Source: Thiohalophilus sp.
Lineage (GTDB): Bacteria > Pseudomonadota > Gammaproteobacteria > UBA6429 > Thiohalophilaceae
NCBI RefSeq assembly: GCF_034522235.1
Contig: NZ_JAXHLN010000002.1
Span: 310,896 to 374,895, forward strand
DNA: 64,000 nucleotides
Reading direction: 5' to 3'
The notes under the pieces are model-generated. The model searched no databases. It was given only the letters and a program-made list of their open reading frames with translations, and was not told the DNA's origin. Each line of letters begins with the position of its first letter. Position 1 is the stretch's first letter. Shown here one piece after another: positions 16,186-25,053 of this stretch. Both the position numbers and the translations under genes were made by a program.

Positions 16186-17271
16186 TCAATGCTTCATGTC
16201 CTGCGGAGCTATGTCGGGTTTCTTGCGTGCCAGAAATTGCCGCCATGCCTGATAGGTGTCGTGACGCTTGTAGGCGCCGGTCAAGATATAGTCCAGGACA
16301 CTGTTCAGGCGATAGACCCAGACGACCGAGTTGATACGGATGATCTCCTTGCCGTTTTCATCGAAAAAGACCAGGGTCGGGGAATAGTACAGATCGAGTT
16401 CGTCGGCCCATTGCCGGGCGGTGAGCCGTCGGCCGCCCGGTGTGATGAGCCTGGTGTCCGATTGCATATCAAGCTGTATCACGTCCATCTGTTTCAGGCT
16501 GGCTATGATCCTGTCGTTACCGAGCGGGCCTGCATGTAATACATCACAGGCGTGGCAGCGTGGTTGCTCGAAAAACACGGCCAGGGGGCGAGCGGCTGGC
16601 ATTTTGCTGCGGTCGAGTGCATAGGGTGGAGAAGCAAATACCGGGTGGGTGTTGAGCCGGTCCTTGCCGTAGCTTTCTGCCAGCACGGCACGGCTCAGGT
16701 AGTCACGAAAGGGCTCTTTGGCATAATGCCGATCGCTGACATATTCCAGCGCCGCGCGAAATTGATACGGCGGATGGTAACCCTGCAGTTTGAGTACCTG
16801 CTTTTTTTGCGCGTTGTAAAATAACAGGGAGGGCGTGAAGTTGGTCCGCTGCTCGACCGCGAAGGCTTTCTCCTCGTAGACTTTGCCGTCGATGGCGGTG
16901 ATATTGCGGGCGCCTTTGACATCGAGGGCGATGACATCGAAATTCTCCCGGGTGTATTTGACAATCTCCGGGTCCCCCCAGTTGTTTTGCAAGTGGGCCT
17001 TACAATAGGGACAGTGATCCTGGCCGAAGTAAACGATAACTCCTTTCTTGCCCGCCGCAACGGCTTCCTCGATATCATCGTAAAGATCCAGAAAGCTGAG
17101 CTTGAACCAGTCGGGATGCGTGACGGGCTCCTCCAGCGGCCTGTCAGAAAAAGGCGCGATCGGATCGTTTTGCGCCTGCAGGCCGGTCGCGGCGGTGGCA
17201 AATGATAGAAAGACGATGTACCGGAGGATATTCCGCACAATCGTCTCAAATACAGCCTGTCGCTTAATCAC
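16186..17271 (-). CDS. Periplasmic protein with two thioredoxin-fold domains
   Basis: The GTG at 17271 (VIKRQAVFETI) gives a normal signal peptide ending near ATGLQAQ; a longer frame from 17379 would put about 36 polar residues before it. Domain 1 (SoxW/thioredoxin-like, about residues 50-190) has the redox motif CPYC in YFGQDHCPYCKAH. Domain 2 (about 215-330) has CHAC in FFEQPRCHACDVL. Both have the following cis-Pro segments (FTPSLLFY, YSPTLVFF). It probably reduces or isomerises disulfides in the periplasm; the tandem arrangement would allow electron transfer between domains. Partner unknown. Confidence 0.8.
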   Translation of the reverse strand: MIKRQAVFETIVRNILRYIVFLSFATAATGLQAQNDPIAPFSDRPLEEPVTHPDWFKLSFLDLYDDIEEAVAAGKKGVIVYFGQDHCPYCKAHLQNNWGDPEIVKYTRENFDVIALDVKGARNITAIDGKVYEEKAFAVEQRTNFTPSLLFYNAQKKQVLKLQGYHPPYQFRAALEYVSDRHYAKEPFRDYLSRAVLAESYGKDRLNTHPVFASPPYALDRSKMPAARPLAVFFEQPRCHACDVLHAGPLGNDRIIASLKQMDVIQLDMQSDTRLITPGGRRLTARQWADELDLYYSPTLVFFDENGKEIIRINSVVWVYRLNSVLDYILTGAYKRHDTYQAWRQFLARKKPDIAPQDMKH

Positions 17272-17476
17272 CGTTTTACCTGGCGTCTTTGTCGGGTATT
17301 TTCCGGAATCCGATCGTCTCCCTTTATAACAAAAGCGAAACGGGGTGTCTCGAAGAAAGGCCGACCGGCAAACCGGCAACGTCTATCCGTGCAAGGTGGC
17401 GCTAACTGTGGACACCGGGTTTTACAGCATGTCGCGGCAAACGAGCAGGACAGTCCGTCCGTTGCCGACCGATAGC

Positions 17477-19195
17477 TCAATAACGATAACTGCCTTCCAC
17501 CTCGTCGCGGCTCAGCACACCATAGATGCGGGGCAGCCCAGGCACGTTCTGGCTGGTGACATAGGCCATCTCCTTGCCGCTGTCGTGCAGGAGTTGCCGC
17601 GCTTCTTCCATGGTGGCGCGCATATCGACGGCCACCAGGGTGCGGCGCTCGCCGGGTAACTCCATCAGATCAAACTGTTCGACATCGGGGGACTGCTTGC
17701 GGGCATAGGCCAGATCCACGCCCGCCAGCGCCATCTGCGGTTGGTTCTTTTCCTGGATCAATACCCAGACCGGCTCGTCCTGCAGGGCGCGATCCACCTG
17801 CTGTGCCTCGACCTGCCGGGGCAGGACGACGATCTTGCGGTTCATGGCGCTGGCCACGCCGACCCGCCGTAACGATTGCGCCACGGGATCGCTGCGATAA
17901 TCCAGGCCGCGGCCGCGCAGCAGGGTATGGAACAGGGATTCGCGCCGGAAGAGCCGCCCGCTGACGATGGTCGAGGTCACGACCGCCAGCATCCCCGGCA
18001 GGATAAAGTTCGGCTCCCCGGTCAGCTCCAGGATTGCAATCAACCCGGCCATGGGCGCCTGCAGGGTGGCGGCCATCATGGCGCCCATGCCGATCATTGC
18101 GTACAGGCCGACACTGCCGGGTTCGATGAAGCCGAGCTGGATGCCGATGGCCCCCAGCAGCCCCCCGGCGGCCGCGCCGATAAAGAAGGTCGGGCCGATG
18201 ATCCCGCCGGGCAGCCCCAGGCCGATGCCGCCGGCGGTGGCCAGTACCTTGACGATCAGCACCACGAGCAGCAGGCGCAGGGCGATCTCGCCGCCGAGGA
18301 TGGCATTGACCGTGTCATCGCCAATGCCCATCACCTCGGGGACGAACAGCCCGCAGACGCCGACCAGCAGGCCCGCCAGCACCGGCCGCGACCAGTGGGG
18401 CAGGCCCCGGCTGCGCAGGGCGACCTGTTGAAACAGGGCATTGAAGCCGGCGGCGAGCAGGCCGATCAGGATCCCGCATACCAATATATAGGGCAGCTGT
18501 GCCACGCTGCCCAGGTGCAGCTCGGGGACGGAAAAGGTGTAGGTGTTGCCGAATACCAGCTGGCTGATGGCGGTGGCACTGACCGTGGCCAGAATCACCG
18601 GGGCAAAACCGGCCACGGTGTATTCGAGCATCAGCACTTCCATGGCGAACACCGCCCCGGCCAGCGGGGTATTGAAGGAAGCGGCAATCCCGGCGGCGGC
18701 GCCGCAGGCGGTCAGCACCCGCAGGCTGTTATGCGGCAGGCCCAGCGCCTGGGCCGGCAGATTGCTGCTGGCTGCCCCCAGGTGGGCGCTGGGTCCCTCG
18801 CGGCCGACCGAATGCCCGGCGATCATCGAAATCGCGCCGCCGAAAAACTGCACCACCGCGTTGATCCACGGCAGGCGGCCCTGATGATAGGCCAGGCGTT
18901 CGATCACATGCAGCACCCCGACGGTCTGCGCCGGAGCCGATACCAGGCGAAACAGCACTCCGATTAGCAGCCCGCCCGCCAGGGCAGTGCCCAGCCGCCA
19001 GTGCCAGGACAGGGACTCGAAGTCTCCGGCCTGCGTCATCGGATAGAGTGAGGTCTGCGCCGCGTCGACCAGCAGGCGCAGGGCGATGACCGTCAGGGCC
19101 GCCAGGATGCCGGCGACCAGCCCGAGGAAGGAGAGCGGCAATATTGCATCCGGCCGGGCCAGCTGGATGCGGAATCGCTCCAGCCATTCGCTCAT
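17477..19195 (-). CDS. clcA: ClC-type chloride channel/antiporter with C-terminal CBS pair
   Basis: Starts at MSEWLERF; five codons upstream another Met is possible. About 570 residues. ClC motifs in order: GREGPSAHLGAASSN (contains the gating Glu), ANNTPLAG-type region SFNTPLAGAVFAMEVLM, and GLGLPGGIIGPTFFIGAAAGG. A C-terminal CBS pair (VASAMNRKIVVLP to YGVLSRDE) may bind nucleotides. It probably exchanges chloride for protons or conducts chloride, as in acid resistance. The gene 19295-19621 lies just upstream on the same strand, likely one transcript. Confidence 0.92.
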   Translation of the reverse strand: MSEWLERFRIQLARPDAILPLSFLGLVAGILAALTVIALRLLVDAAQTSLYPMTQAGDFESLSWHWRLGTALAGGLLIGVLFRLVSAPAQTVGVLHVIERLAYHQGRLPWINAVVQFFGGAISMIAGHSVGREGPSAHLGAASSNLPAQALGLPHNSLRVLTACGAAAGIAASFNTPLAGAVFAMEVLMLEYTVAGFAPVILATVSATAISQLVFGNTYTFSVPELHLGSVAQLPYILVCGILIGLLAAGFNALFQQVALRSRGLPHWSRPVLAGLLVGVCGLFVPEVMGIGDDTVNAILGGEIALRLLLVVLIVKVLATAGGIGLGLPGGIIGPTFFIGAAAGGLLGAIGIQLGFIEPGSVGLYAMIGMGAMMAATLQAPMAGLIAILELTGEPNFILPGMLAVVTSTIVSGRLFRRESLFHTLLRGRGLDYRSDPVAQSLRRVGVASAMNRKIVVLPRQVEAQQVDRALQDEPVWVLIQEKNQPQMALAGVDLAYARKQSPDVEQFDLMELPGERRTLVAVDMRATMEEARQLLHDSGKEMAYVTSQNVPGLPRIYGVLSRDEVEGSYRY

Positions 19196-19294
19196 TTTCG
19201 ACGGGATCATGGGGTGTCTTGGTCGGTGGGGTGGGGCGCCGACGTCTCACCCGGGCGGGTGACGATCGTTGCGCTGCCGGAACCGGGCGGCGGT

Positions 19295-19621
19295 TCAGGA
19301 GGCCGGCGGCTCCCCATGCAGCGAGCTGAGAAAAGTATCGACCTCGGCCATGACATGATCCAGCGAGCCGCTGACCAGGTGTCGGCCCTCGCCGTCGTGG
19401 GCACAGTAGGCATCCTGCTCGCGATCCCGGCTGAGGGTGAGGACCAGATACTCGTCCGCGCCGCCGGCGAACAGTTGAAAAATATCGTCATCATCGTTGT
19501 CCTTGGCCCAGTGCCAGCGCGTCGCCCGCCCGTGGGCCACTTCGTGAGCGGCAAAGCTTTCCACGCGCTCGCGATCGTGTTTGCCGAAAAAATTATCGGG
19601 CAGTTCAATAATCTCCGCCAT
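19295..19621 (-). CDS. Hypothetical protein upstream of the ClC gene
   Basis: The 108 residues include a His-rich segment (ESFAAHEVAHGRATRWHWAK) followed by an acidic run and an EYLVLTLSRDREQDAYCAHD stretch. It reads like a small soluble alpha/beta protein; no family was recognised. It ends 99 bases before the ClC start and shares its strand, so an operon is likely. Confidence 0.55.
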   Translation of the reverse strand: MAEIIELPDNFFGKHDRERVESFAAHEVAHGRATRWHWAKDNDDDDIFQLFAGGADEYLVLTLSRDREQDAYCAHDGEGRHLVSGSLDHVMAEVDTFLSSLHGEPPAS

Positions 19622-19799
19622 CAGGCTCTCCCATTGTCGTTATTCAGTAAACCGGTCGCTCAGTCTTGCATCCCTGGCAGTGGCTATCAAGCGCGGTGAG
19701 CCACCTCTTGATGTAATCCGGTTTACTGCAACCGCTTTCCCGCTCATCTTTGATAAACTGCCAGGTACGCTAAAATCGCTTGTCAGTGGAGTTGTAATC

Positions 19800-20111
19800 A
19801 TGTTTATTGTCGCCAATCGCGTGCCGGTCGCCGCCGGATGGGAAGAGACCTTCGAGGAACGTTTTCGCCAACGGGCCGGCCAGATCGATCAGCAGCCGGG
19901 CTTTGTGCGCATGGAAGTCCTCCGGCCAGAGAGTGATGAGACCCCCTATGTGGTGCTGACCACCTGGCAGGACAAAGCGTCGTTCGAGGCCTGGGTAGGC
20001 AGCGAGGATTTCAAACTGGCCCACAGCAATCTGATGCCGAAAGAAGCATTCGACGGCGAGGGCAAGCTGGAAATGCACGAGGTCGTCGTGGCCAGCGAAC
20101 AATCCGGTTAA
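19800..20111 (+). CDS. Antibiotic-biosynthesis-monooxygenase (ABM) fold protein
   Basis: The ATG at 19800 gives a 103-residue ferredoxin-like ABM domain: FIVANRVPVAAGWEETFEER, then PGFVRMEVLRP...YVVLTTWQDKASFEAWVGSEDFKLAH. This pattern is shared with heme-degrading monooxygenases of the IsdG/HmoB type as well as quinol monooxygenases. It has a Trp/His-containing pocket segment, but the substrate cannot be fixed. It is divergent from the ClC operon. Confidence 0.8.
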   Translation: MFIVANRVPVAAGWEETFEERFRQRAGQIDQQPGFVRMEVLRPESDETPYVVLTTWQDKASFEAWVGSEDFKLAHSNLMPKEAFDGEGKLEMHEVVVASEQSG

Positions 20112-20210
20112 CAGCCCGGGCCTCTGGCACGTTGTATACACCACTCTTGGAATTGTTTAATGACGATGATCGATCACTTGACCGATGAATGAACCCGGTT
20201 CAGCTTTTAC

Positions 20211-20287
20211 TGCCAACTGCCAACTGCCAACTGCCAACTGCCAACTGCCAACTGCCAACTGCCAACTGCCAACTGCCAACTGCCAAC
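20211..20287. repeat. Heptanucleotide tandem repeat, 11 x TGCCAAC
   Basis: Eleven perfect copies of TGCCAAC, the same copy number as the GCGGAAA array at 7318 but a different unit. A REP-like hairpin follows 13 bases later. Confidence 0.95.
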
Positions 20288-20300
20288 TATCTATACAATC

Positions 20301-20370
20301 CCTGTAGGAGCGGGCTTCGACCGCGACGGTGCCAGATTCGGCAGTCGCGCCCGCGGGGCGCTCCTACAGG
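20301..20370. repeat. REP-like hairpin element (CCTGTAGGAGCG type)
   Basis: The ends CCTGTAGGAGCG (20301-20312) and CGCTCCTACAGG (20359-20370) are a perfect 12-bp inverted repeat around a GC-rich centre. The core GTAGGAGCG...CGCTCCTAC recurs at 23231-23298. This is the style of dispersed REP elements in gammaproteobacteria. Confidence 0.85.
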
Positions 20371-20485
20371 CTCACTATTCAGCTGTTCTGCCAATTTTCT
20401 TTTCCCACAAAAACTACGTTCAAAGCCTGTTGTTAAGCCTGCCTGCCCCGTCTAGACTTCTGGCAGGTTTTTCGGAGGGCTTCGC

Positions 20486-20953
20486 ATGGCAACATTGAAC
20501 ATCAACGGCGAAACGGTCGAGGTGGAGGTCGATGGCTCGACGCCGCTGCTCTGGGTGCTGCGTGAGCAGCTGGGGCTGACCGGCACCAAGTATGCCTGCG
20601 GCATCGGCCTGTGCGGATCGTGCACGGTGCATGTCGATGGCGAGGCGGTGCGCGCCTGTACCGTGCCGGTCTCTGCCATGGATGTCACCAAGCAGATCGT
20701 CACCATCGAGGGGCTTTCCGAGGATAACAGCCATCCGCTGCAGCAGGCCTGGAAGGAGCTGGATGTGCCGCAGTGCGGTTACTGCCAGCCGGGGATGATC
20801 ATGGCCGCGGCGGCGTTGCTGAACAACAACGCCGAGCCCAGTGACGCGGAGATCAATAACCAGGTCACCAACATCTGCCGTTGCGGCACCTTCAACCGGG
20901 TGCGGCGCGGGATTCACCGGGCCGTGGCGATCGGCAAGGAGCGCACCTCATGA
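20486..20953 (+). CDS. 2Fe-2S subunit of a molybdenum dehydrogenase (IorA-like)
   Basis: The 155 residues carry two [2Fe-2S] clusters: a plant-type one ([15 protein letters not shown] with a later Cys in VRACTVPV) and a second helical one ([11 protein letters not shown]...[11 protein letters not shown]). It is the small electron-transfer subunit of the xanthine-oxidase family, closest in layout to isoquinoline 1-oxidoreductase alpha. Its stop overlaps the start of the large subunit by four bases (ATGA). No FAD subunit is nearby, so electrons probably go to a cytochrome or quinone. Confidence 0.93.
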   Translation: MATLNINGETVEVEVDGSTPLLWVLREQLGLTGTKYACGIGLCGSCTVHVDGEAVRACTVPVSAMDVTKQIVTIEGLSEDNSHPLQQAWKELDVPQCGYCQPGMIMAAAALLNNNAEPSDAEINNQVTNICRCGTFNRVRRGIHRAVAIGKERTS

Positions 20954-23160
20954 AAACCGACAGCATCGATGTGTCCCGGCGCGAGTTTCTGATCACCAGC
21001 ACCCGCGCGGCCGGGCTGGGCGCGGGCTTCTCCCTCGGGCTCTATCTGCCCATGAGTGCCACGGCCGTGGCGGGCGAGTGGGATGAGCTGCCCTCCGAAG
21101 GTTTCCCCGAAATCGGCGCCTGGGTCGTCATCCAGCCCGATGACACGGTCATCATTCGCATCGCCCGTTCCGAAATGGGCCAGGGGACCTTGACCGGCCT
21201 GGCGCAACTGGTGGCCGAGGAGCTGGAGTGCGACTGGGACAGGATCATTACCGAATACCCGACCCCCGGCGAGAACCGTGCGCGGGATCGGATCTGGGGG
21301 AGCTTTTCCACCGGCGGCAGTCGGGGCATCCGCGACAGCCACCGCTATGTGCGCAAGGGCGGGGCCGTGGCGCGGGAGATGCTGCTGCAGGCGGCGGCCG
21401 ATCGTTGGGATGTGCCCAAAGGCGAATGTCGCGCGGCCAACAGCGTGATTACCCACCAGCCCAGCGGGCGCACGCTCACCTACGGCCAGGTGGCCGAAGC
21501 GGCTGCCGAATTGTTCCCGCCGCAGCATGTGGCACTGAAACAACCGGACGAGTGGGAAATCATCGGCAAGCCGATCCCGCGTCTGGACACCGACGACAAG
21601 CTCAACGGCAAGCAGATCTTCGGCGCCGATCTGCAACTGCCCGGCATGCTCAACGCCGCGATCAAGGCCTGCCCGACCTTCGGTGGCAAGCTCAAAGCGT
21701 TTGACGAGAAAAAGGTCACCGGCATGCCCGGCGTGCGCAATGTGGTGCGCGTGGGTGAGGACGCCGTCGCCGTCGTGGCCGATACCTGGTGGCAGGCCAA
21801 CCAGGCGCTGGAGGCGTTGCCGATCACCTGGGACCATGGGCCGAACGCGAAACTCGACAGCGCCGCGATCGATAAAATGCTCGAGGAGGGACTGACCTCC
21901 GACAAGGATGTCTTTGTCGGTAACCAGGCCGGTGATGTCAACAAGGCGTTAAACGGCGCGGCCAGCACCGTCGAGGCGACCTATCGCTATCCCTACCAGA
22001 ACCACGCCACCATGGAACCGATGAACGCCACCGCGCTGTGGAGCAAAGACAAGTGCGAGGTCTGGTGCCCCACGCAAAACGGTGAGGCGGCTCTCAAGGC
22101 GGCGGTCGACGCCGCCGGGTTACCGGTGGACAAGTGTGATGTGTACAAGATTCACCTGGGCGGCGGCTTTGGTCGGCGCGGGGCGTTTCATGATTTTGTC
22201 ACCCAGGCGGTGACCATCGCCAGACAGCTGCCCGGTACCCCGGTCAAATTGTTGTGGAGCCGCGAGGAGGATATGGCCCACGGTCACTATCATCCCATCA
22301 CCCACTGCAAGCTGGTCGGCGCGCTGGACGAGGCCGGCAACCTGACCGGGCTGAACGTGCGTATCTCGGGCCAGTCGATCCTGGCCGCCGTGATGCCCGA
22401 CGGGCTGCAGGACGGCATGGATCCGGTCACTTTCCAGGGCTTTCACTCCGAGGGCGACCACGCCATCAGCTACACGGTGCCCAACCTGCTGGTGGAGCAC
22501 GCCATGCGCAACCCGCCGGTGCCGCCGGGCTTCTGGCGCGGGGTCAACATCAACCAGAATGCTATCTATATGGAATGTTTTCTGGATGAGCTGGCCCATG
22601 CCGCCGGCCGGGATCCGCTCGAGTTCCGCCGCAGCCTGATGGCCGATCAGCCAAAAAGCCGGGCGGTGCTCGATGCCGTGGCCAAAAAAGTCGGCTGGGA
22701 TAAACCGGCCGGTGAAGGCGTGCATCGCGGCCTGGCGGTGGTCAAGACCTTCGGCAGTTACGTGGCCGCCTGCGCCGAGGTATCGGTGGATGAGCAGGGC
22801 AAACTCAAAATCCACCGCATCGTCGCCGCCACCGATCCCGGCCATGCCGTCAACCCGCAACAGATCGAGGCGCAGGTGGAAGGCTCGTTCGTCTTCGGTC
22901 TGTCGGCGCTGCTTTACGGTGAGTGCACCATCAAGGACGGCGGCGTCGAGCAGACCAATTTCCATGACTTCCCGTCCATGCTGATGGATGAGATGCCAAA
23001 AGTGGAGACGATTGTCATGCCCTCCGGCGGCTTCTGGGGCGGGATCGGCGAGCCGACCATCGCCGTCGCCGCGCCGGCGGTGCTCAACGCCATCTTCGCC
23101 GCCACCGGCAAGCGAATCCGGCAGGTGCCGCTCAAGGATGTGGATTTGAGTGCGGCCTAG
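20950..23160 (+). CDS. Molybdopterin-binding large subunit (IorB-like), Tat-exported
   Basis: 736 residues from the ATG that overlaps the small-subunit stop. The N-terminus has a twin-arginine signal (SRREFLITSTRAAG, then a hydrophobic run), so the folded complex is exported to the periplasm. Mo-cofactor segments include EMGQGTLTGLAQLVAEE, GGGFGRRGAFHDFV, PPGFWRGVN and the end SGGFWGGIGEPTIAVAAPAV with the expected catalytic Glu. The family hydroxylates N-heterocycles or oxidises aldehydes; the substrate is not predictable. No Mo-insertion chaperone (XdhC-like) lies next to it. Confidence 0.92.
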   Translation: MKTDSIDVSRREFLITSTRAAGLGAGFSLGLYLPMSATAVAGEWDELPSEGFPEIGAWVVIQPDDTVIIRIARSEMGQGTLTGLAQLVAEELECDWDRIITEYPTPGENRARDRIWGSFSTGGSRGIRDSHRYVRKGGAVAREMLLQAAADRWDVPKGECRAANSVITHQPSGRTLTYGQVAEAAAELFPPQHVALKQPDEWEIIGKPIPRLDTDDKLNGKQIFGADLQLPGMLNAAIKACPTFGGKLKAFDEKKVTGMPGVRNVVRVGEDAVAVVADTWWQANQALEALPITWDHGPNAKLDSAAIDKMLEEGLTSDKDVFVGNQAGDVNKALNGAASTVEATYRYPYQNHATMEPMNATALWSKDKCEVWCPTQNGEAALKAAVDAAGLPVDKCDVYKIHLGGGFGRRGAFHDFVTQAVTIARQLPGTPVKLLWSREEDMAHGHYHPITHCKLVGALDEAGNLTGLNVRISGQSILAAVMPDGLQDGMDPVTFQGFHSEGDHAISYTVPNLLVEHAMRNPPVPPGFWRGVNINQNAIYMECFLDELAHAAGRDPLEFRRSLMADQPKSRAVLDAVAKKVGWDKPAGEGVHRGLAVVKTFGSYVAACAEVSVDEQGKLKIHRIVAATDPGHAVNPQQIEAQVEGSFVFGLSALLYGECTIKDGGVEQTNFHDFPSMLMDEMPKVETIVMPSGGFWGGIGEPTIAVAAPAVLNAIFAATGKRIRQVPLKDVDLSAA

Positions 23161-23229
23161 CCTGGCCCTTCGGGCAGGGCCGAGGGCCGAGTGACGAGTG
23201 ACGAGGAAAACACTCTCACCATATGGCTC

Positions 23230-23299
23230 GGTAGGAGCGGCTGCGCCGCGATAGATCGTGCAGGGCCACGGGGCTTGTCGCGCCAGAGGCGCTCCTACG
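23230..23299. repeat. REP-like hairpin element downstream of the dehydrogenase genes
   Basis: GTAGGAGCG at 23231-23239 pairs with CGCTCCTAC at 23290-23298, the same core as the element at 20301. The two copies bracket the two-gene dehydrogenase operon. Confidence 0.8.
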
Positions 23300-23551
23300 G
23301 CTCTCTTGGCCCTGCTGCGTCCGGAAGGACGCTACAGTCTAACGCTGCCAACTGCGACTGCAATTTGCCGACTTCTCTTTTGTGCGGCTGAAAACCCCCA
23401 GAAAAATCTGGTAGCGCTTCGCAACCTTCAAATAAGCATATCAATAACTGCTTAATTCCTGCCGCTCATCGGGTATAACAACCCGGTTTGATATCACTTC
23501 TTTTAGCAAACGACCAGGTTGTGTCCCCGAATAGGCTGGACTAGACTATAG

Positions 23552-23567
23552 CTAGTTAACTAACTAG
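23552..23567. promoter_or_regulatory. Palindromic operator of the adjacent TetR gene
   Basis: CTAGTTA-AC-TAACTAG is a perfect inverted repeat ending 8 bases before the TetR start codon, overlapping its ribosome-site region. The position suggests autorepression. Confidence 0.75.
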
Positions 23568-23575
23568 GTATTTCG

Positions 23576-24157
23576 ATGACACCTCGCCCGAGCAATACAC
23601 AACGCCAGCAACAGTTGATCGAAGCGGCCAGTCGGCTCGTCCATCAACAGGGTTTTGCGGAAACCACCCTGGCGGCGATCGCCGGCCAGGCGCAGATGCC
23701 GAGTGGCAGTATCTATTACTACTTTCGCAATAAAGACGATGTGGTTCGCGCCATTGTCGAACAGCGGGTGCGTGAGCTTGAGGAGCGGTTGCACGGCTTT
23801 GAGCAGCTTGCCTCAGCCGGGGCGATGATCGAGGCGGTTATCAATATCTGGCAGGAGGACAGCGAAATCGACGCCCGATATGGCTGCCCCATCGGGAGCT
23901 TGTGTTATGAGCTCGCCAAGCAGGGCGGCGAGAAGCAACAGCTGGCCTCGCAGCCTTTGCGGATTCTGTTGCAGTGGTGCGAAGCGCGTTTTGTCGAGAT
24001 GGGACACCAGGATCGGGCGGCGGATCTGGCCCTGCATCTGCTGGCGGCATTGCAGGGTATCAGTTTGATTGCCAATGCGTTAAGTGATCCCGATCTGATC
24101 AGGCGCGAGAACGATCAATTGCGCGCCTGGCTGGCGGATCTTGAATCGGATTATTAA
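23576..24157 (+). CDS. TetR-family transcriptional regulator
   Basis: The 193-residue protein has an N-terminal TetR HTH (IEAASRLVHQQGFAETTLAA...MPSGSIYYYFRNKDDVVRAIV) and an all-helical ligand domain with two cysteines (YGCPIGSLCYELA). A perfect palindrome sits just before the start, which suggests self-regulation. A secreted DsrE-like gene follows 81 bases downstream on the same strand and is the likely co-regulated target. The inducer is unknown. Confidence 0.9.
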   Translation: MTPRPSNTQRQQQLIEAASRLVHQQGFAETTLAAIAGQAQMPSGSIYYYFRNKDDVVRAIVEQRVRELEERLHGFEQLASAGAMIEAVINIWQEDSEIDARYGCPIGSLCYELAKQGGEKQQLASQPLRILLQWCEARFVEMGHQDRAADLALHLLAALQGISLIANALSDPDLIRRENDQLRAWLADLESDY

Positions 24158-24238
24158 TACAAACTAAAAACACGATAACCAGCCGGCACGGGTTGTCGGG
24201 ATAACACCACCACCCAACGAGAAGTGAGGAGAAGCAAG

Positions 24239-24766
24239 ATGAGAAGTATTAATCGAGCACTGCAAGCAATGTTACTGAGCCTGCTATTAGCGCCGTTGTC
24301 TATCGCCCAGGCCGAAGAGATGGCGCCCTACGGCACGGCGAAGACCAATATGCATGAGTACCCGACCATCAATGCTGTTTTTGATGCCAATTACGAGGAC
24401 CCCAAAAAGCTCAATATTTTGCATGCGTTTGTCAAAAATACGGCCAAACCGCTCAAGGGCCATATGGTAGTCGTTACCCACGGGCCGGAGCTGCGCCTGT
24501 TTGCCAAGGAGAACTACATGAAATATCAGGGAATCGTCGATAAGCTGGCCGCCCTGGCCGAGGACGGGGTCGATTTCCGGATGTGTAACAATGCGCTGCG
24601 TGCAGCGGGCTTTGAACCCTCGGACATGCACGGCTTTATTACCGTTGTCCCGGCGGGTTTTCCGGAGATTGCCTACCTGCAGTCCAAGGGCTATGAGTAC
24701 ATCAACCCGATTCCGTACTCGGTACGCGATGTGCGTTATCTCGATCAGCCACAGAAGAAAAAGTAA
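24239..24766 (+). CDS. Secreted DsrE-like protein
   Basis: The ATG at 24239 follows GAGGAGAAG. 175 residues with a clean signal peptide (AMLLSLLLAPLSIAQAEE). The mature part has the DsrE/DsrF fold pattern: NILHAFVKNTAKPLKGHMVVV, THGPELRLF, KLAALAEDGVDFRMCNNALR with a single conserved-position Cys, and GFPEIAYLQSKGYEYINP. Periplasmic DsrE-like proteins accompany sulfur-oxidation loci and may bind or relay sulfane sulfur. It follows a TetR gene. Confidence 0.75.
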   Translation: MRSINRALQAMLLSLLLAPLSIAQAEEMAPYGTAKTNMHEYPTINAVFDANYEDPKKLNILHAFVKNTAKPLKGHMVVVTHGPELRLFAKENYMKYQGIVDKLAALAEDGVDFRMCNNALRAAGFEPSDMHGFITVVPAGFPEIAYLQSKGYEYINPIPYSVRDVRYLDQPQKKK

Positions 24767-24780
24767 CTAAATAAGTGTTC

Positions 24781-24895
24781 CGAATACCCGAACACTTTGT
24801 TCAAAAGATTGCTTCGCTTCGCTCGCAATGACCGAAAATCGTGGGTCATTGCGAGGAACAACGTGACGAAGCAATCTCTCTGGACTGGTATTCGG
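24781..24895. repeat. Nested palindromic dispersed repeat
   Basis: The outer arms CGAATACC (24781) and GGTATTCG (24888) enclose the inner arms AGATTGCTTCG (24806) and CGAAGCAATCT (24867). Between them are GCAATGACC and GGTCATTGC, forming a third nested pair. It looks like a small mobile (MITE-like) or REP-type element between two genes and would form a long hairpin. Confidence 0.75.
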
Positions 24896-25053
24896 GACGC
24901 TTGTTTAGTTAGTGGTAACGCTCTGGAAGGGGATGTGCCTCTCCCCTTTTTTATGTGCTGCTCACAAAATGGTGATAATCCTTGCGCTGTTTGTCATTGA
25001 AAACGGGATACGTAGCCGGGAGCTTATAAGAAACGCTGATGGGTTTTGATTTG

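Noticed and set aside
17876-18967. A 363-codon plus-strand frame opposite the ClC gene
   Set aside because: Low-complexity G/Q/H/A-rich product; the minus-strand ClC gene with all motifs explains the sequence.
20189-20455. Frame encoding a PTANCQL repeat
   Set aside because: It is only the translation of the 7-base tandem repeat followed by the REP-like hairpin; no ribosome site or family.
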